Shown here: in pieces, positions 10,622 to 22,700 of the stretch
How positions within the stretch are numbered: the first letter of the stretch is position 1
Layout of the letters: each line of letters opens with the position of its first letter
Assembly (NCBI GenBank): GCA_949126835.1
Contig: OX421502.1
Coordinates: forward strand, 35,792,789-35,856,788
DNA from: Anisus vortex
Lineage: Eukaryota; Mollusca; Gastropoda; Planorbidae
Reading direction: 5' to 3'
DNA: 64,000 bases
Program-made: the position numbers and the translations under genes
Notes under the pieces: generated by a model
The model's input: the letters and a program-made list of their open reading frames with translations, nothing else
Told to the model about the DNA's origin: nothing
The model's database searches: none

Positions 10622-11641
10622 TCACCCCAAAAGTTTGAAAAAATGCCGTCTGAATATTGAGCTCATTTTCATAAAAACGAAAAATTGAATAAAAGCATTA
10701 CAGAAATCTAAAACAAAAAGAAATGTCGCAATGGAGATAAAAAGGTTGTGATATTTTCTGAGGGTGTAAAATTCTGACTCGGCTAGTTGTGCAATATAGA
10801 AAATTATTCTAGGAAACAAGTTAATGATGTATATAGTAATGACAGTTATCAAGGTTTTAGATACTTGTTTTTCTCGCACAGAAAGGCTTTTTATACACAA
10901 AGGATCTCGGCGTAGAAATTTCGTCGTCTTCCTCAGATAAAAAATAGTCCCGACAAAGCTGATGCACATAATGAGGAAACTGAGGGTCGGAATGAGAATG
11001 CCCACGAGCTGATAGTAGAACATGACTTTCCCCCCTTGGCTGTAGTAGAACGGGCTGAAAATATATTTAGCCACGGTGGCGTTGAGGCTGCGGTCGAGTT
11101 CGAATCTGATCGCGTAGATGAAGTACACGACAACATAAGCTCCGTAGGTGAAGATTGAAATGACGACGACGGAAGCTAAAGTTAAAGCTGGAGTTATTAG
11201 GGATTTGGCTGCGAATGGTTTCCAAACACAAACGAATCTTTCCACGGATACAAACGCTGCTAGGGCAAAGGTCTCATAACCGGCATAGATGGTCGTATAT
11301 TCCAGATAAGGGAATGTGACGTTGTCCCACGTGACGCCAAAAATTGGGCTAATCAAGCCAATCGGATAGGACAATTTGGTGGTGAAACCGCAAACACACT
11401 TTAGCGCATTCCAGAGAGAAATGGCGGTCAGCGAAATGGTTGGGCCCTCTTTGAACCCTTGGCGGTAAAAAATAATGACGTTGAGCGTGTTGGTGATGAT
11501 GCCGGCGAATGCCAATGGCAGTAGAATGCCACCTTTCACTGACACAGAGATCGCAGTCAATAGCTCGTTGCTGACGATAGAGTTGAACGGTGCGGTTGTG
11601 ACCGGTGGCGCCCTCTCGGAGCTATACGATTTGGTAGACAT
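10622..11641 (-). CDS. Class A (rhodopsin-like) GPCR, gastropod chemosensory/orphan type
   Basis: A single-exon gene of 339 residues. Seven hydrophobic segments lie at about 38-58, 68-88, 115-135, 148-172, 207-235, 260-283 and 298-323. TM3 ends in ERF (134-136) in place of DRY, followed by VCVWKPF. TM6 carries the usual proline (P277, IINLFPR). TM7 has FCNAFIQFFVF where NPxxY is usual. N-glycosylation sequons are N107 (NVT) and N187 (NAT). Lys/Arg-rich loops face the cytoplasm (236-258 and the tail FRRHFFKLL). No cysteine is present at the top of TM3 or in the second extracellular loop, so the usual disulfide appears absent. Intronless coding, short tail and degenerate motifs match the expanded chemoreceptor-like families of gastropods; a peptide receptor is the alternative. 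The ligand is unknown. The ATG chosen opens the only long frame. Confidence 0.85.
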   Translation of the reverse strand: MSTKSYSSERAPPVTTAPFNSIVSNELLTAISVSVKGGILLPLAFAGIITNTLNVIIFYRQGFKEGPTISLTAISLWNALKCVCGFTTKLSYPIGLISPIFGVTWDNVTFPYLEYTTIYAGYETFALAAFVSVERFVCVWKPFAAKSLITPALTLASVVVISIFTYGAYVVVYFIYAIRFELDRSLNATVAKYIFSPFYYSQGGKVMFYYQLVGILIPTLSFLIMCISFVGTIFYLRKTTKFLRRDPLCIKSLSVREKQVSKTLITVITIYIINLFPRIIFYIAQLAESEFYTLRKYHNLFISIATFLFVLDFCNAFIQFFVFMKMSSIFRRHFFKLLG

Positions 11642-12347
11642 TTGTGTTAAAAGAAAGAGAATGAGTCCCTGTATCCATGAAAGTACATTGTAATTTTAAG
11701 CGAAGTCTGTTCGTTACAACGTAATATTTATAATTCATAAATAATGTATATTTATGTGGAAATAAAAAGTAAATAATTACTGTAGAGCCCGTCAGTTCTC
11801 TGTAAATATGTTTGCACGTACTCAATTCTTATAATAAACCTTTTTATCAGTATTACTTCTCTTGATATATATTTGCCTTGAACATTTAGCTGGATCACTT
11901 CCCTTGTATTATAATTTGCATTCTAAACAATTTATCTGAATTACCTCCCTTGTATTATAATTAATTTTTTTTTTATATAATTTTTTTACGAAATACCTGG
12001 TAAACAGAAAATTTTATAATTAATGCACGATGCAAATTATAGTTTTGTTTAAAGTAAATAGTAATTATTGATACCATGAAATGATAACAGACTATCACAA
12101 GGTTAAGGTAATGTTGACAACGAAAGATGTAACTGTTATTTATTTGGTTGAAATGATGTTTAATTCTTTAGCAAATGAAATGTTAAAAAGACAAAAACAA
12201 GTTTGTGTGCAAAGCTGGTATGATTATTATAGATTAGATAAATATACCACAAACACTGATATTTGTTGGAGGGATGGAATAAGTATTGACGATTTCTCTT
12301 GCCAATAAAATTGAAAGCTGTTTTCAATTTATATGACAATTTATATG
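11642..12347. other. Intergenic AT-rich DNA upstream of the GPCR
   Basis: No gene is recognised. A short duplication (CTTCCCTTGTATTATAATT near 11897 and CTCCCTTGTATTATAATT near 11944) is the only structure seen. The 75-codon ORF at 12081-12308 has no recognisable features. Confidence 0.4.
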
Positions 12348-12611
12348 TGAAGCCGGCTGGCCTAGCGGTTAGCTCACCAGACTGTCAACCAAAAAAACCA
12401 CTTGACACGTCGCGGGTTCGAGCCCCGCCACCGGCAGATCCCTGTCGCCCTACAGGAGTTTTGGGACTAGATGACGTTAATATTGAGTTGTTATCACATG
12501 CGCTTAACCGGCAGCAGAGAAACCTCTCACAGATTAATAGTCTTCTAAAGCGCACTGAGCATGCTAAAATAGCATGGATAGAAGCGCTATATAAATTACC
12601 ATTACCATAAC
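12348..12611 (+). repeat. tRNA-derived SINE, well-preserved copy
   Basis: It has an A-box-like GGCCTAGCGGTTAGC and a B-box GGGTTCGAGCC about 50 bp apart. The SINE body follows (CCCTGTCGCCCTACAGG, then CTCACAGATTAATAGTC) with a (TACCAT)n-like tail. Head fragments of the same family occur at 4293 (plus) and, antisense, near 35905 and 45890. The poly(A) stretch inside the head (CCAAAAAAACC) argues against a functional tRNA. Confidence 0.65.
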
Positions 12612-13962
12612 ATAGACAAAGACGTAGGCTACCAGAGACATATTTGCAGCAACAACTCTGCATTTTCACTATTAAAAAAATATATTATATTCCATGCAGC
12701 ATGTTCAGTATAATATAAGTGTATTATAAATGTACCAGGATTGTTTGCTTTTGCACACAATTAATATTTATTATACTATCATTATGCTAATACGATTTAT
12801 ATACATGTCTTGCAAGAATGTAAAACAAAGTATCTTTTTTTGGGTTCGACTCTGTTTGAAAATAAAATAAATCATAAGGAAATTCATTTAATGTAAGATA
12901 ATACATGAATGACATTTTATTATATTAAAGTTTTTTTTATATGTCTTTTTGGTTTAGGGCACCACTGTGTTGAAGTAGGAGGCGGTCCTAATGGCTACTT
13001 CACAAAGGGAATCTTCGATGCGTGTGTTGAGTATGGTGAAGACGTGGGCCTAGTTGGGGCCGACTGCCATTGTGTTGAGGGATTATTGTTGTTTATTTGG
13101 AGGGGGTGGGGGGTAGTCTACTGGCTGCCAATGCTGAGTGCAGTCGGTAGAATGCTCTGGAATTCATGAAGTACAAAGGGAGCCCATTTAGAAAGCGAAA
13201 CATAAAAAAAATATTCTTAAGTCTCATCTTTTACCGTTAATGGTGCCCGGATGTCAGCCTTGCTCCAAGTCATGAACGTCCTCTAGGCGGCTCTGCTGGC
13301 TGCTATGCTGAAAGAAGGGATAACAATACCGTGTTGTTGTTTTAGGCTCAGAAGAATTAGCCGTGTTAATGCAGGAAGTTTTCATTTTCTTAACTTTATC
13401 GTATTACATTATGATGATAAATAGTTCAAACAGGTCTGGGTAACGTATCACAGTCAGTCCAATTTGAATATAGGGCCTTGGATGCAGCTGCTCACACGAC
13501 TCCGTGACCACGGGGCTTTATGGAATGCTCTAATGTCAGGCACCCCGTCAGAACTGGTTACACTCTGGAACACACAAGACCCGGGAAAATACCTTACACT
13601 TTTCACTGGGATTCGAACCCGGGATCTTCAGTACGCTAGCTACCGTATCCCATGGGAATATATAGATCTAGTACCTATGAAAAAAAGAGCTGAGTTAGGC
13701 ATTCCTTTTCTCTTGACTTGTTAGGTCAACTCCGCCACTGCCGGTCCCAAGCCCGGATTCAAAAGGAGGAGGGGTTCACGTCACGACCTTCTACCTCAAC
13801 TGTAAATACGAACATTGCCATGAGCGTTAACTGGATGCAAAGGTTCATTGGAAACATAGTTGCTTAGTCCAAATGACTACCAAAATACTGACTTAATCAT
13901 CGTTCAGATCAATTAGTGCATTAGCCTATTCTGGCAATACAATCCCATATACTGCCCTGGCA
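12612..13962. other. Intergenic stretch with an antisense tRNA-like SINE head
   Basis: The only recognisable item is GATTCGAACCCGGGATC at about 13611-13627, an antisense B box followed by tRNA-like sequence to about 13650. It probably marks a minus-strand SINE over roughly 13440-13650. The ORFs of 86 codons at 12909-13169 and 13464-13724 show no family features. The second runs through the SINE. Confidence 0.4.
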
Positions 13963-15553
13963 CAGTGGCGTAGCCAGGTTTTGACGCTAGGGGGAGCGAA
14001 CTTTTAGGAAAAAGGTCCCGCTTTTAATAAATTTTTCCTGATTAATAGAAGAACTAAGAATTTTTACATATCAAGTATTACAATAATACCCTGTGCCTCG
14101 GGATACACACACTGTATAATAGTGCTTCTATTGATACAATCAAGCAAGCCGTGCAGTTCAACTAAATGGTTGTATGGGGGACTTCTTCAAGATGTCGATA
14201 GGAGTCCAACAAGGCTGCATCTTATCGCCAGTTCTATTCAATATCTTCCTAGAAAAAATCATGCAAGAAACACTTGATGATTACGATCCATCAATCTCCA
14301 TTGGGGGAAGACCCCTATGCAATCTAAGATTTGCTGATGATATCGACCTGTTGGACGGGAGCAACAAAGATCTACAAGAGCTCACAGATAAGCTTGCAGA
14401 TAGAGCAAAGGCATACGGAATGGAAATCAGTTCAGAAAAGAGTAAAATAATGATCAACACTACAGATGCCAAAAGTGCAAACATCATATTGAACCAACAA
14501 CAACTGGAAGAAGTAAATAATTTCAAATATCTAGGAGCAATCATATCCGCAGACGAAGCTGTGAGTCAGAAATTCGAGCACGGATTTGGAACTGCAATTG
14601 CGGCAATGGCTTGCCGCTTGCCTAAACAAAATCTGGACCAGTAAAAGCATTGGTCTCCCAACAAAGCTCAGACTTTACAGAACCCTTGTCAGAACTATTG
14701 TTCTGAATGGATGTGAGACATGGACGCTGCTATCAGCAACTGAAGGCAAGTTGCAGGCTTTCGAAAATAAATGCATGAGAAAAAAACTTCGAATCTCCTA
14801 CGTAGAACACAGAACTAATGCGTAGGCCTATGTGTGGGACAGAATATCCTCAATTGCAGGTTCTCATGAAAACATTATGGCAACAATAAAACGGCGCAAA
14901 CTGACTTAGTTCGGTCATGTGTTGCGACACAATAGCCTGTCAAAAACAATCCTCCAGGGCACGGTGGAAGGTGGGCGTAGGAGAGGCCGTCAGCGGAGAT
15001 GCTGGTTCGACAATGTGAAGTATTGGACAGGGCTGCAGTTGACTCATCTATTGACAACCGCTCAAAATAGGCAAAAGTGGAGAAAGTTGACTGCTGAAGT
15101 GTCCATTCGATCCCCCCAACGACCACGACGGTCATGGGATTGATGATGATGATGATGATAATAGTGCAGTTTTTATTTAACCTTCCACGATTCTTTTTCT
15201 AGCAACTATTAGTGATCGGAATTTCTTCATAATTGATTGCATCTACTGCTCATTATCGGGATGAACATCTAGTATCGAAAAGTATTTATTGAATCAACGC
15301 AAATGCTTGTATAGGTCTGCTCTTTTCTTCTTTTAATTTTAAAAGACGAGATAAATCGCCACTATAGACATCAAAACAATATGGTCTTCGTTACTAGATT
15401 TAATTATTATATAATTAAAATTAATTTACATTAAACAGTTGTAAATAAACATTTCCTGCATTAATTGTTTGTTAAAATTATTAATTAAAATAATATTCCC
15501 GAAAAGGCCCTTTTTTTCGAAAATGCTCCCCCCCCCCCCTGGCTACGCCACTG
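13963..15553. mobile_element. hAT-type DNA element with perfect TIRs and 8-bp target duplication
   Basis: Ends CAGTGGCGTAGCCAGG and CCTGGCTACGCCACTG are perfect 16-bp inverted repeats. The host 8-mer CCCTGGCA is duplicated exactly at 13955-13962 and 15554-15561. About 1030 bp of the interior is a LINE fragment (14126-15157); without it the element is about 550 bp and non-autonomous. A poly(C) run sits just inside the right TIR. Confidence 0.85.
14126..15157 (+). pseudogene. 5'-truncated non-LTR retrotransposon RT, nested in the hAT element
   Basis: Palm motifs are visible: QQGCILSPVLFNIFLE, then RFADDIDLLDG (catalytic FADD), then FKYLGAIIS. The thumb and C-terminus continue in shifted frames (LNGCETWTLLSATEGKLQAF at 14698-14757; TVEGGRRRGRQRRC near 14962). 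Frame changes lie near 14600 and 14825, with stops. The 3' end is (GAT)n. The 10-mer ATAATAGTGC flanks it on both sides (14116-14125 and 15158-15167), so both insertion ends are defined. It lacks the endonuclease and the front half of RT. Confidence 0.85.
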
Positions 15554-15581
15554 CCCTGGCAACAGAAATAGGTGAACTCTG

Positions 15582-16121
15582 TGTTGCAGGACAGTTTATT
15601 CACTGCAACATGATTTGAATGGTTGAATCAGTGAGTGAAGTTTTTATCTAAATAAATATAAACAGTAGTGAAGTGTGCAAAAGAAGAATGTAAGAAAAGC
15701 ATGATTTGTATGAGTGGTCAGGAGTTGACAAGGGAGAAAATGACAGTGTGAAAAGTTAGTACATGTTGGATCCTTCAGATAGAAGGTGGATTTTTTATAA
15801 TAAGTTATATTGGACTGGACTAAGTGTAATAAAAACTTAAGTGATTCAAGTCCAAAGTGAGACTTAGAATATTGTTGTATAAGTAAATTATATTTTAAAG
15901 AGCTAGATACAGTCAGTGTTCTAGTGAGAAGTAATGTATGGATATTATTGAAGAAACATACAAGTGAAGATTTGAACGACTATTGAGCTGTGTGTAATTG
16001 TCTTATTTCGTCCAATGATGTTTTGTATACTATGTAATAAACTTTCATCTGAACCTGATCTAACATGTGCTCAAGTCTGTGTTACTTAGTATTCAGTAAT
16101 AATTAATACAATACAGTAACA
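15582..16121 (+). mobile_element. Solo LTR, 540 bp
   Basis: It begins TGTTGCAGG and ends CAGTAACA (TG...CA). CTCTG is directly duplicated at 15577-15581 and 16122-16126. A poly(A) signal AATAAA lies near 16036 in the expected place before the 3' end. There is no internal region or partner LTR in the window. It is unrelated in sequence to the 18.3-26.4 kb element. Strand is inferred from the poly(A) signal. Confidence 0.6.
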
Positions 16122-18344
16122 CTCTGCAGAGGCACTGTTGCTGAAATAGTTCGTCTAGAACAGGCAGGGTCATCTGTGTGATTTTTGCAGCTCTTTTTAT
16201 AAGACCATCCAAGCGGCGATTCAGTTTTAATGTTTCCTTTCCAGCAAGTTATTGCTTACATTAACAGGTTATGTATTGCTACACTGTTAAAGTGATGTAT
16301 AATGTTTGTATTTATTCCAAAGTTGTTTAATTTATAGAGGCAAAATAGTATTTTGAACTTTTTTTTGAATATGTAGGCTACTATTCCTTCAATAAACACT
16401 TTTTTTTCAAAATCAATTTTTGTTCCTTGTTGGGAGAGAGGGGAGGGTTAGGATAAGAAGTGATAATTCTAAAGACAGTAATAAAGAGTTTATTAAAAAT
16501 GTCATTGTCATTGCGTTCAAATTAGTAGGTATACTCTTAAGAATAATTTTATTCTACACTTTTTACTTTTTTGTACGATATAGAAAAATGGAAAACTTAA
16601 ATTTAAGGATTTAATTTGTGAACAAAAAATCCAAAGAATAAAGTCAAAATCTACGGGAAAAGAGTGGGTGAAATGAGAAATTGACTACATGTATTAATAA
16701 TATAGGCCTAGCTTTTACATTGGTAGAGAAAAAAATAAAATATATTAAAAAGAATAGAATGAGGGAGCAAGCTTTAGATATTTTACAAATAGATATCAAT
16801 AAGACTTTTTACAATTTCTAAAAAATATGTATTGTTTTAATATTGCATAGATGTGTGTGTATGTTTGTGTGTGTCTGTGACGGAGGCAGACAGACAGAAA
16901 GGGAGATGGTCTAAAATCCTAGCGCATACACGCTATATATACTCGCGTATAAGTCGCACCGGTGGATAAGTCGCACCCCTAGTTGAAGATTTGTTTTTCT
17001 TACATGTTGTCATTGACTCGCGTATAAGTAGCACCCTGACTTTCAGGGGTTACACTGTCTTTGTACTTCTCAAAAATGCATACCTTTAAGACATAAAAGT
17101 TTCTAAATATTCACCCTGGGCTGCCGTCTGATAACGTATGGCACTCTGATCCTAGCCAGAAGGCCAAGAAGCGATCATAGTGACTAGACACCCCACATTT
17201 TGTGTAGGGACGCCTGAGTCCGTTTATTATATTTTGATCTCACCCTGAGATTTTCGATAATGTTAAGATTAAGTGTAAATCTATGCCTACCCCACACTAC
17301 TGTTAAGCGATAGAGATGTCTAGTAAACATACAACGTGGGTAGTTAATGTACTGTTTAAAGTTTTAAAATGTACTTATGATTTCTTCACTTGTATAAATA
17401 TTTATATAACTTTCAACTATTTTTTGTATAGTTTTAAAACTGTAATTGTAAGCCACCTATTTTTAAATAAAGGAAAAACATAAAACAGAAATATTAATGC
17501 AATAAAAAAAAATGTTAATTATTTCCCTTTAATTAAAGTTTCCGCACTTAAATTTGATTCACTCTTTGAATGCCACTCGGGAAGAAAGAATACTTATATG
17601 CAATTTTGTTCTCGCATAAGGGACAAGGAAAGTGTTTTTGTCTTAATATGACTCTATCATCATTTTCAATTAATTCTATTTCTAATGGTCAAATAGTTAT
17701 AACCTTTAGGCTACTATAGGCTAATAGGCCTACTATAGTAGTAGGCCTAGGATAGGCCCATTATAGTTAACTATATATGATAGGCCGATTCGATATGCCT
17801 ATATAGTATAGGCCTAGGCCTACTATATTAAATAATAGCTAGGCCTGTCCTATAAGCCTATAAGCCATAAGCCTATATTTATAATTTATATAGGCCTTTA
17901 GGCTACTTTAGCCTATTATAATATATATAGCCTATAGCTTGGTCTATTAATATGTTATAATATGCTTAACGACTTCTACATACAATATTTTAACGATAAA
18001 ACCCCAGAACAAGTCAAACAATAGCATAGGTCTATGGGACATAGATCTAGGCCTTTTCAGAATCAAACTGTGATGAGCTAACTTTGACTTTTCAAGGTTC
18101 TTTTGTGACATCGAAATCGAACGATAAAAAAAAATATAATTAAAAGCTACGATTTCTATTGCTACAAATAATAACTTAATACAGTATAGCCTACGTTTTA
18201 ATACTTCAACACAAACAAAGCTTTATAAATTTATAACTATGTAAAATTTTATTTGTATGCTTAAAGACGATTTACTGATCGCTCGACGCCAATATGTAGC
18301 CTATTAACATGGTAACCATGGCACAGACGCATTAGGCCTAGAAT
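16122..18344. other. Intergenic region with old repeat fragments
   Basis: About 16936-17035 holds two copies of ACTCGCGTATAAGT(C/A)GCACC, probably a decayed DNA-transposon end. About 17400-17570 repeats 5998-6215. About 17565-17650 is a minus-strand fragment of the CR1-like LINE 3' end (GCCACTCGGGAAGAAAGA). About 17700-17960 is dense in AGGCCTA palindromes and their AT-rich variants. No gene is recognised. Confidence 0.5.
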
Positions 18345-18348
18345 GTAT

Positions 18349-19381
18349 TGTTACGAAATGTAAATTCCCTACATTGTAATGTTAATAAACCAACTAAATC
18401 ATTTAAGCGAATTGCGTTTAAACGATATAAAATATTTCTCAGCTCACGGTTTTCCCCGGGTTTTTCCTAACCTAATTTGAGCATTATTGTTTTTTATTAA
18501 CCTCGATAAAAACATGAACTGTGCATGCACCTACAGCGTGTCAAGGCCGTCCGGTCTCTCCTTATTTTGTTAGAGCATTATTGCTTGTTCTTAATAAAAA
18601 GTATCTGATCACGCAGTCAACATGCAGGCTTGATTAAAATATTCGTGTCACTAGGCTGTCTGGTTTTTCTAACGATTGACCCGTAATATATTTCTACGCG
18701 ATTCGACCTTTTAGTTCAGTTCTTGGCTTGCATTCGATCTAGTAACATCAAATATTCTCCGCTCTGAGTATCGTTTCTATTTGATTTGTATGATGGAAAA
18801 TTTATTATTCTACTATTAATTACAATGCTATGTTCATTGAGGATATTCATTACTAATTGGAATATGTGTATTTCTTGATTGTGTATATAATATTATTTGG
18901 ATTCCTACTGGATTGATGTTGTAAATTAAACCAAATTTATCGTTGCTTTCTACACAACTTGGTTAACGTCAATATTTCAAAGTTATCTACATGTGTGTAT
19001 GTGTAATATTTATACAACTATTTTAATAATCTACACTACCACTCAACATCGAGGTTCTTGCTGTATAATATGAGCCACATAAATAATTATACATGAAGTA
19101 AATCAACTGAAAACTCTAAAACTACGCTATGTGAATTGCCAGGGGATACTAAGAACCACGGAATACTCTAGACAACTACAAATAAACTTCAGAATGATAT
19201 AATAAGATCTTCACTAATACAAGGATACTCACACTAATAATAACAATACTATAACTATTATTTTCACAAATTGAATGGGGGCTCTAGCCGTAATAACATT
19301 ATAAATCATAACTATACTTGTGTGATATAAATAGAAGGTCTCATCCATAATTTATTATGGTGAATAAATTGCCTTGTAATA
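18349..19381 (+). repeat. 5' LTR of the Gmr1-like element
   Basis: It begins TGTTACGAAATG and ends CCTTGTAATA, 1033 bp, essentially identical to 25391-26423. The non-canonical TA end follows from the 4-bp GTAT duplication. If the LTR ended one base earlier, the duplication would be 5 bp with a mismatch. TATATAATATTATT near 18883 is a candidate TATA region, not proven. Confidence 0.92.
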
Positions 19382-19786
19382 AAATGGGTTTTGCTCGTCA
19401 GTGATTTACTAACAAACGTTTAGAGGATTTACTTCAACTTCAAGAATCGTTATACTATTTACACAAACTATTTACAACTGCCGTAATACATACTCGTAAC
19501 TTGGATGGATTGTGTTGGAAAATATGAACAATATACAATATACTAAAGATTGTGATTGAATTGAACATTGCTATTGAGAATCGGAAAACTTAACTATTCA
19601 GCCTGGAAAATTATCTGGTGTATTACCTTATCGAACAAAGTGACTCTAAGAAAGTATTATTTTTATGACCTTGTTGTGAAAAATCTGAACTGTGTGGTGT
19701 AGTGAATTATTCAAAGGACAGAAAGTAAGTTGGACTCTTTATTGTATTATTAACAAGATTTATAGTAACTTTTAATAATATATAAA
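19382..19786 (+). promoter_or_regulatory. Leader / candidate primer-binding site of the Gmr1-like element
   Basis: Three bases after the LTR, at 19385, comes TGGGTTTTGCTCGTCAG. TGG is the expected start of a site pairing with the CCA end of a tRNA. I cannot match it confidently to a specific tRNA, so the primer is left open. The rest of the leader is AT-rich and non-coding, up to the ATG at 19787. Confidence 0.4.
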
Positions 19787-22700
19787 ATGGAAGCCACAAA
19801 TAATCTTACATTGGATCCAGAGATATTTGATCTAACCTCAGAACAGCTTAATAAAATGTCAATGATACAATTAAAAGAATTGGCTAAATCATTGGGCATT
19901 TCTATCACAGAAACTAGGCCATCAAAAACTAAATTACTTCAAGAGGTAACTGAGTGTTTAAGAAAACAAGGTACACTAATTATTGAAGAAACTACTGCTA
20001 ATGATAACATTAATGATGAATCAGATGATGAATTACCTTTTCCTATAAAACAAAGAGTGAAGCATACAACTGGTGAATTAAGTGAAGAATTGAAATTTAA
20101 ACTTGAGTTAAGAAAGATGGAATTAGAGATGGAAAGAGAAAACAAGAGAATTGAGATGGAAAGAGAAAGAGAAAGCCAGAGAATTGAGATGGAAAGAGAA
20201 ATAGCAAGAGAGAAAATAGCAAGCCAAGAAAGAATTGAGCTAGCAAGGTCTCGTACGTCAAATCATTCGAATGCAAGCTCTGAAGCAGATGCAGAACTGT
20301 ATAAGTTTAAGAAACATATTCCAGTTCTTGAAGATAATTCGGTGGAAGAGTTCTTCATGATTTTCGAGAGAAACGCTAAAGACTATCAATTTCCCGAGGG
20401 CAAGAAAGCTATACTCCTACGCTCAGCTCTGAACAAAGGAAAGGCACTTGATGTTGTATTAAGTCTTACTGAAGAGGAATTGTATGATTATGAACTGATC
20501 AAGAATAGAGTACTGCTAAGTTATGCACTAACACCTGAAAAATATAGAAAAGTGTTTCGTGAGTCTAAGAAAGAACAGGAACAATCCCATGTTGATTTTC
20601 TAAGACAGAAAAAGAAATATTTTGAAAGATGGATTCGATCCAAAGGTGTAAACAAAGACTTTGATAAATTAGCTAATCTTATGCTAATGGAAGACTTTAA
20701 CAATAACATCAGAGGTGATGTAAGAATACATTTAGCAGACAAAGGTGTAGAACAAGTAGAAACAGCAGCAGTGATGGCAGACGAATATGTTATTATCCAT
20801 TCCAGCAATAAATTTACAACAGTTGATAAATCTAAATTCCAGAATCGAGATATGAAGGTAGAAAAGAAAACCATGAATCCAAATGAATCCTATCAATCAA
20901 AGAGACATCAGCAGAGCAATGAAGGTCCAACAAATTCCAAGCCAACCTGTAGCCATTGTAAACGAATTGGACATACTAAGGAAAAGTGCTGGATATTGAA
21001 TGGGAACCCGAATAAAAAGAATGTTGTCTTATCGTATGTAGCAATGCCAAAACAAAGAACTCATGAAAATGTAAAGAAGGATATTAGAACTCAAACAGAG
21101 ATACCTAGTGCTAATGCAGATAACCTGACAAAACACACGTATCTTGGAAACTTGAAACCAGAAATAGTTCCTGAAATAGAGACAATGGTTTTCAATAATT
21201 CTAATTCTAATCTGAGCTCCAAGGAGTCTATATCAGATAGAACCACCATGAGTACTAAACATACCTCTTACAAAAATAACTTGGATACAGATCTCATCGA
21301 TACTGAGATACCAAGCAATTGTTTACCATTCATTGAAGAAGGTACCGTGTCATCCATAATAAATGGTGTCACTAGTGAAAAGAACATCAGAATACTCCGT
21401 GATACAGGGGCTGAGGTTTCACTACTTTTAGAGAATACTGTTCCTACGTCACAATCGACATATACAGGACAGGATCTTACTATTCAAGGTGTATCAAGGA
21501 AAAATGTACAAGTTCCTTTGCATCAAATACAGCTGAAGAGTGCGTACTTCACTGGAAATGTAGTTGTGGGTGTGTACAAATCACTTCCGTTTAAAGGCGT
21601 TTCTTTAATACTGGGAAATGATATTGCTGGAGATGTGGTGCATTCCATATCCAAGAAAAAACAATACCTCAATAAAAGTGAGAGCTTTATCAAACCTATA
21701 TGCATCGTCACGAGAGGTATGGCCCAACAACAAAAGTCTGTCGAAACCATGTCAAAGTCAGAAATGGAACCAGAAATTGACCTACAGGCAACTTTCCTGG
21801 CTGACATCTTGAGTGGTCCCTCAGTCAAGACTACTGAAAGTAATTTGTCGCCTCGACAATTACTCCTATTAGAACAGAATAGAGACTCAGGAATTAAACA
21901 CCTGAAGAAAAAGGTGATAACTGAACAGGAGGCAGAAACTAAAGGAAATGGATTTTTTCTGAAGGAGGGAATGTTAATGCAAAAATGGAGAGATGTGAAA
22001 TGTGATAATGACAATTGCAGAGAAGGAAGTCAGATTGTGGTACCAGCCATATATCGTAATGACATCTTACACATGGCTCATGACACACCATATGCTGGTC
22101 ATCTAGGAGTGAACAAGACTTACCGTCGAATTCTTCCGTACTTCTATTGGCCTGGACTACATCGTGACGTCACAAAATACTGCAAGTCATGTAATACATG
22201 CCAGATAGTTGGTAAACCTAACCAGACTATACCGGTAGCACCTCTAAAGCCAATACCTGCCTTTGCAGAACCATTTAGCCACTTGCTAATAGACTGTGTA
22301 GGTCCTTTGCCTAAAACAAAGACAGGACACCAGTACTTATTCACTATAATGTGCACTGCCACGAGATATCCTGAAGCTATTCCGCTACGCACCATTAACG
22401 CAGATAAGATATCTGACGCACTGATTGCATTTTGTTCAAGATACGGTCTTCCAAAGACTATACAGTCAGACCAAGGATCTAACTTTACATCAAAGCTGTT
22501 TAACCAGGTCTTAAAGAAACTAGGCATCCAACATGCAACTTCAACTGCGTACCATCCGCAAAGCCAAGGTGCCCTAGAAAGATATCATCAGACTCTGAAA
22601 ACCATGCTCCGCACATACTGTTTTGAGAACACTGAAGACTGGGATCGCGGTATTCCATTCGCTCTTTTCGCGACTAGAGAAACTGTGCAGGAATCTCTTG

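Noticed and set aside
12348..12430. tRNA gene
   Set aside because: A poly(A) stretch interrupts the tRNA-like region and a SINE body follows.
12909..13169. 86-codon ORF with several Cys and Gly
   Set aside because: No signal peptide, repeat or family motif could be supported, and no splice context was found.
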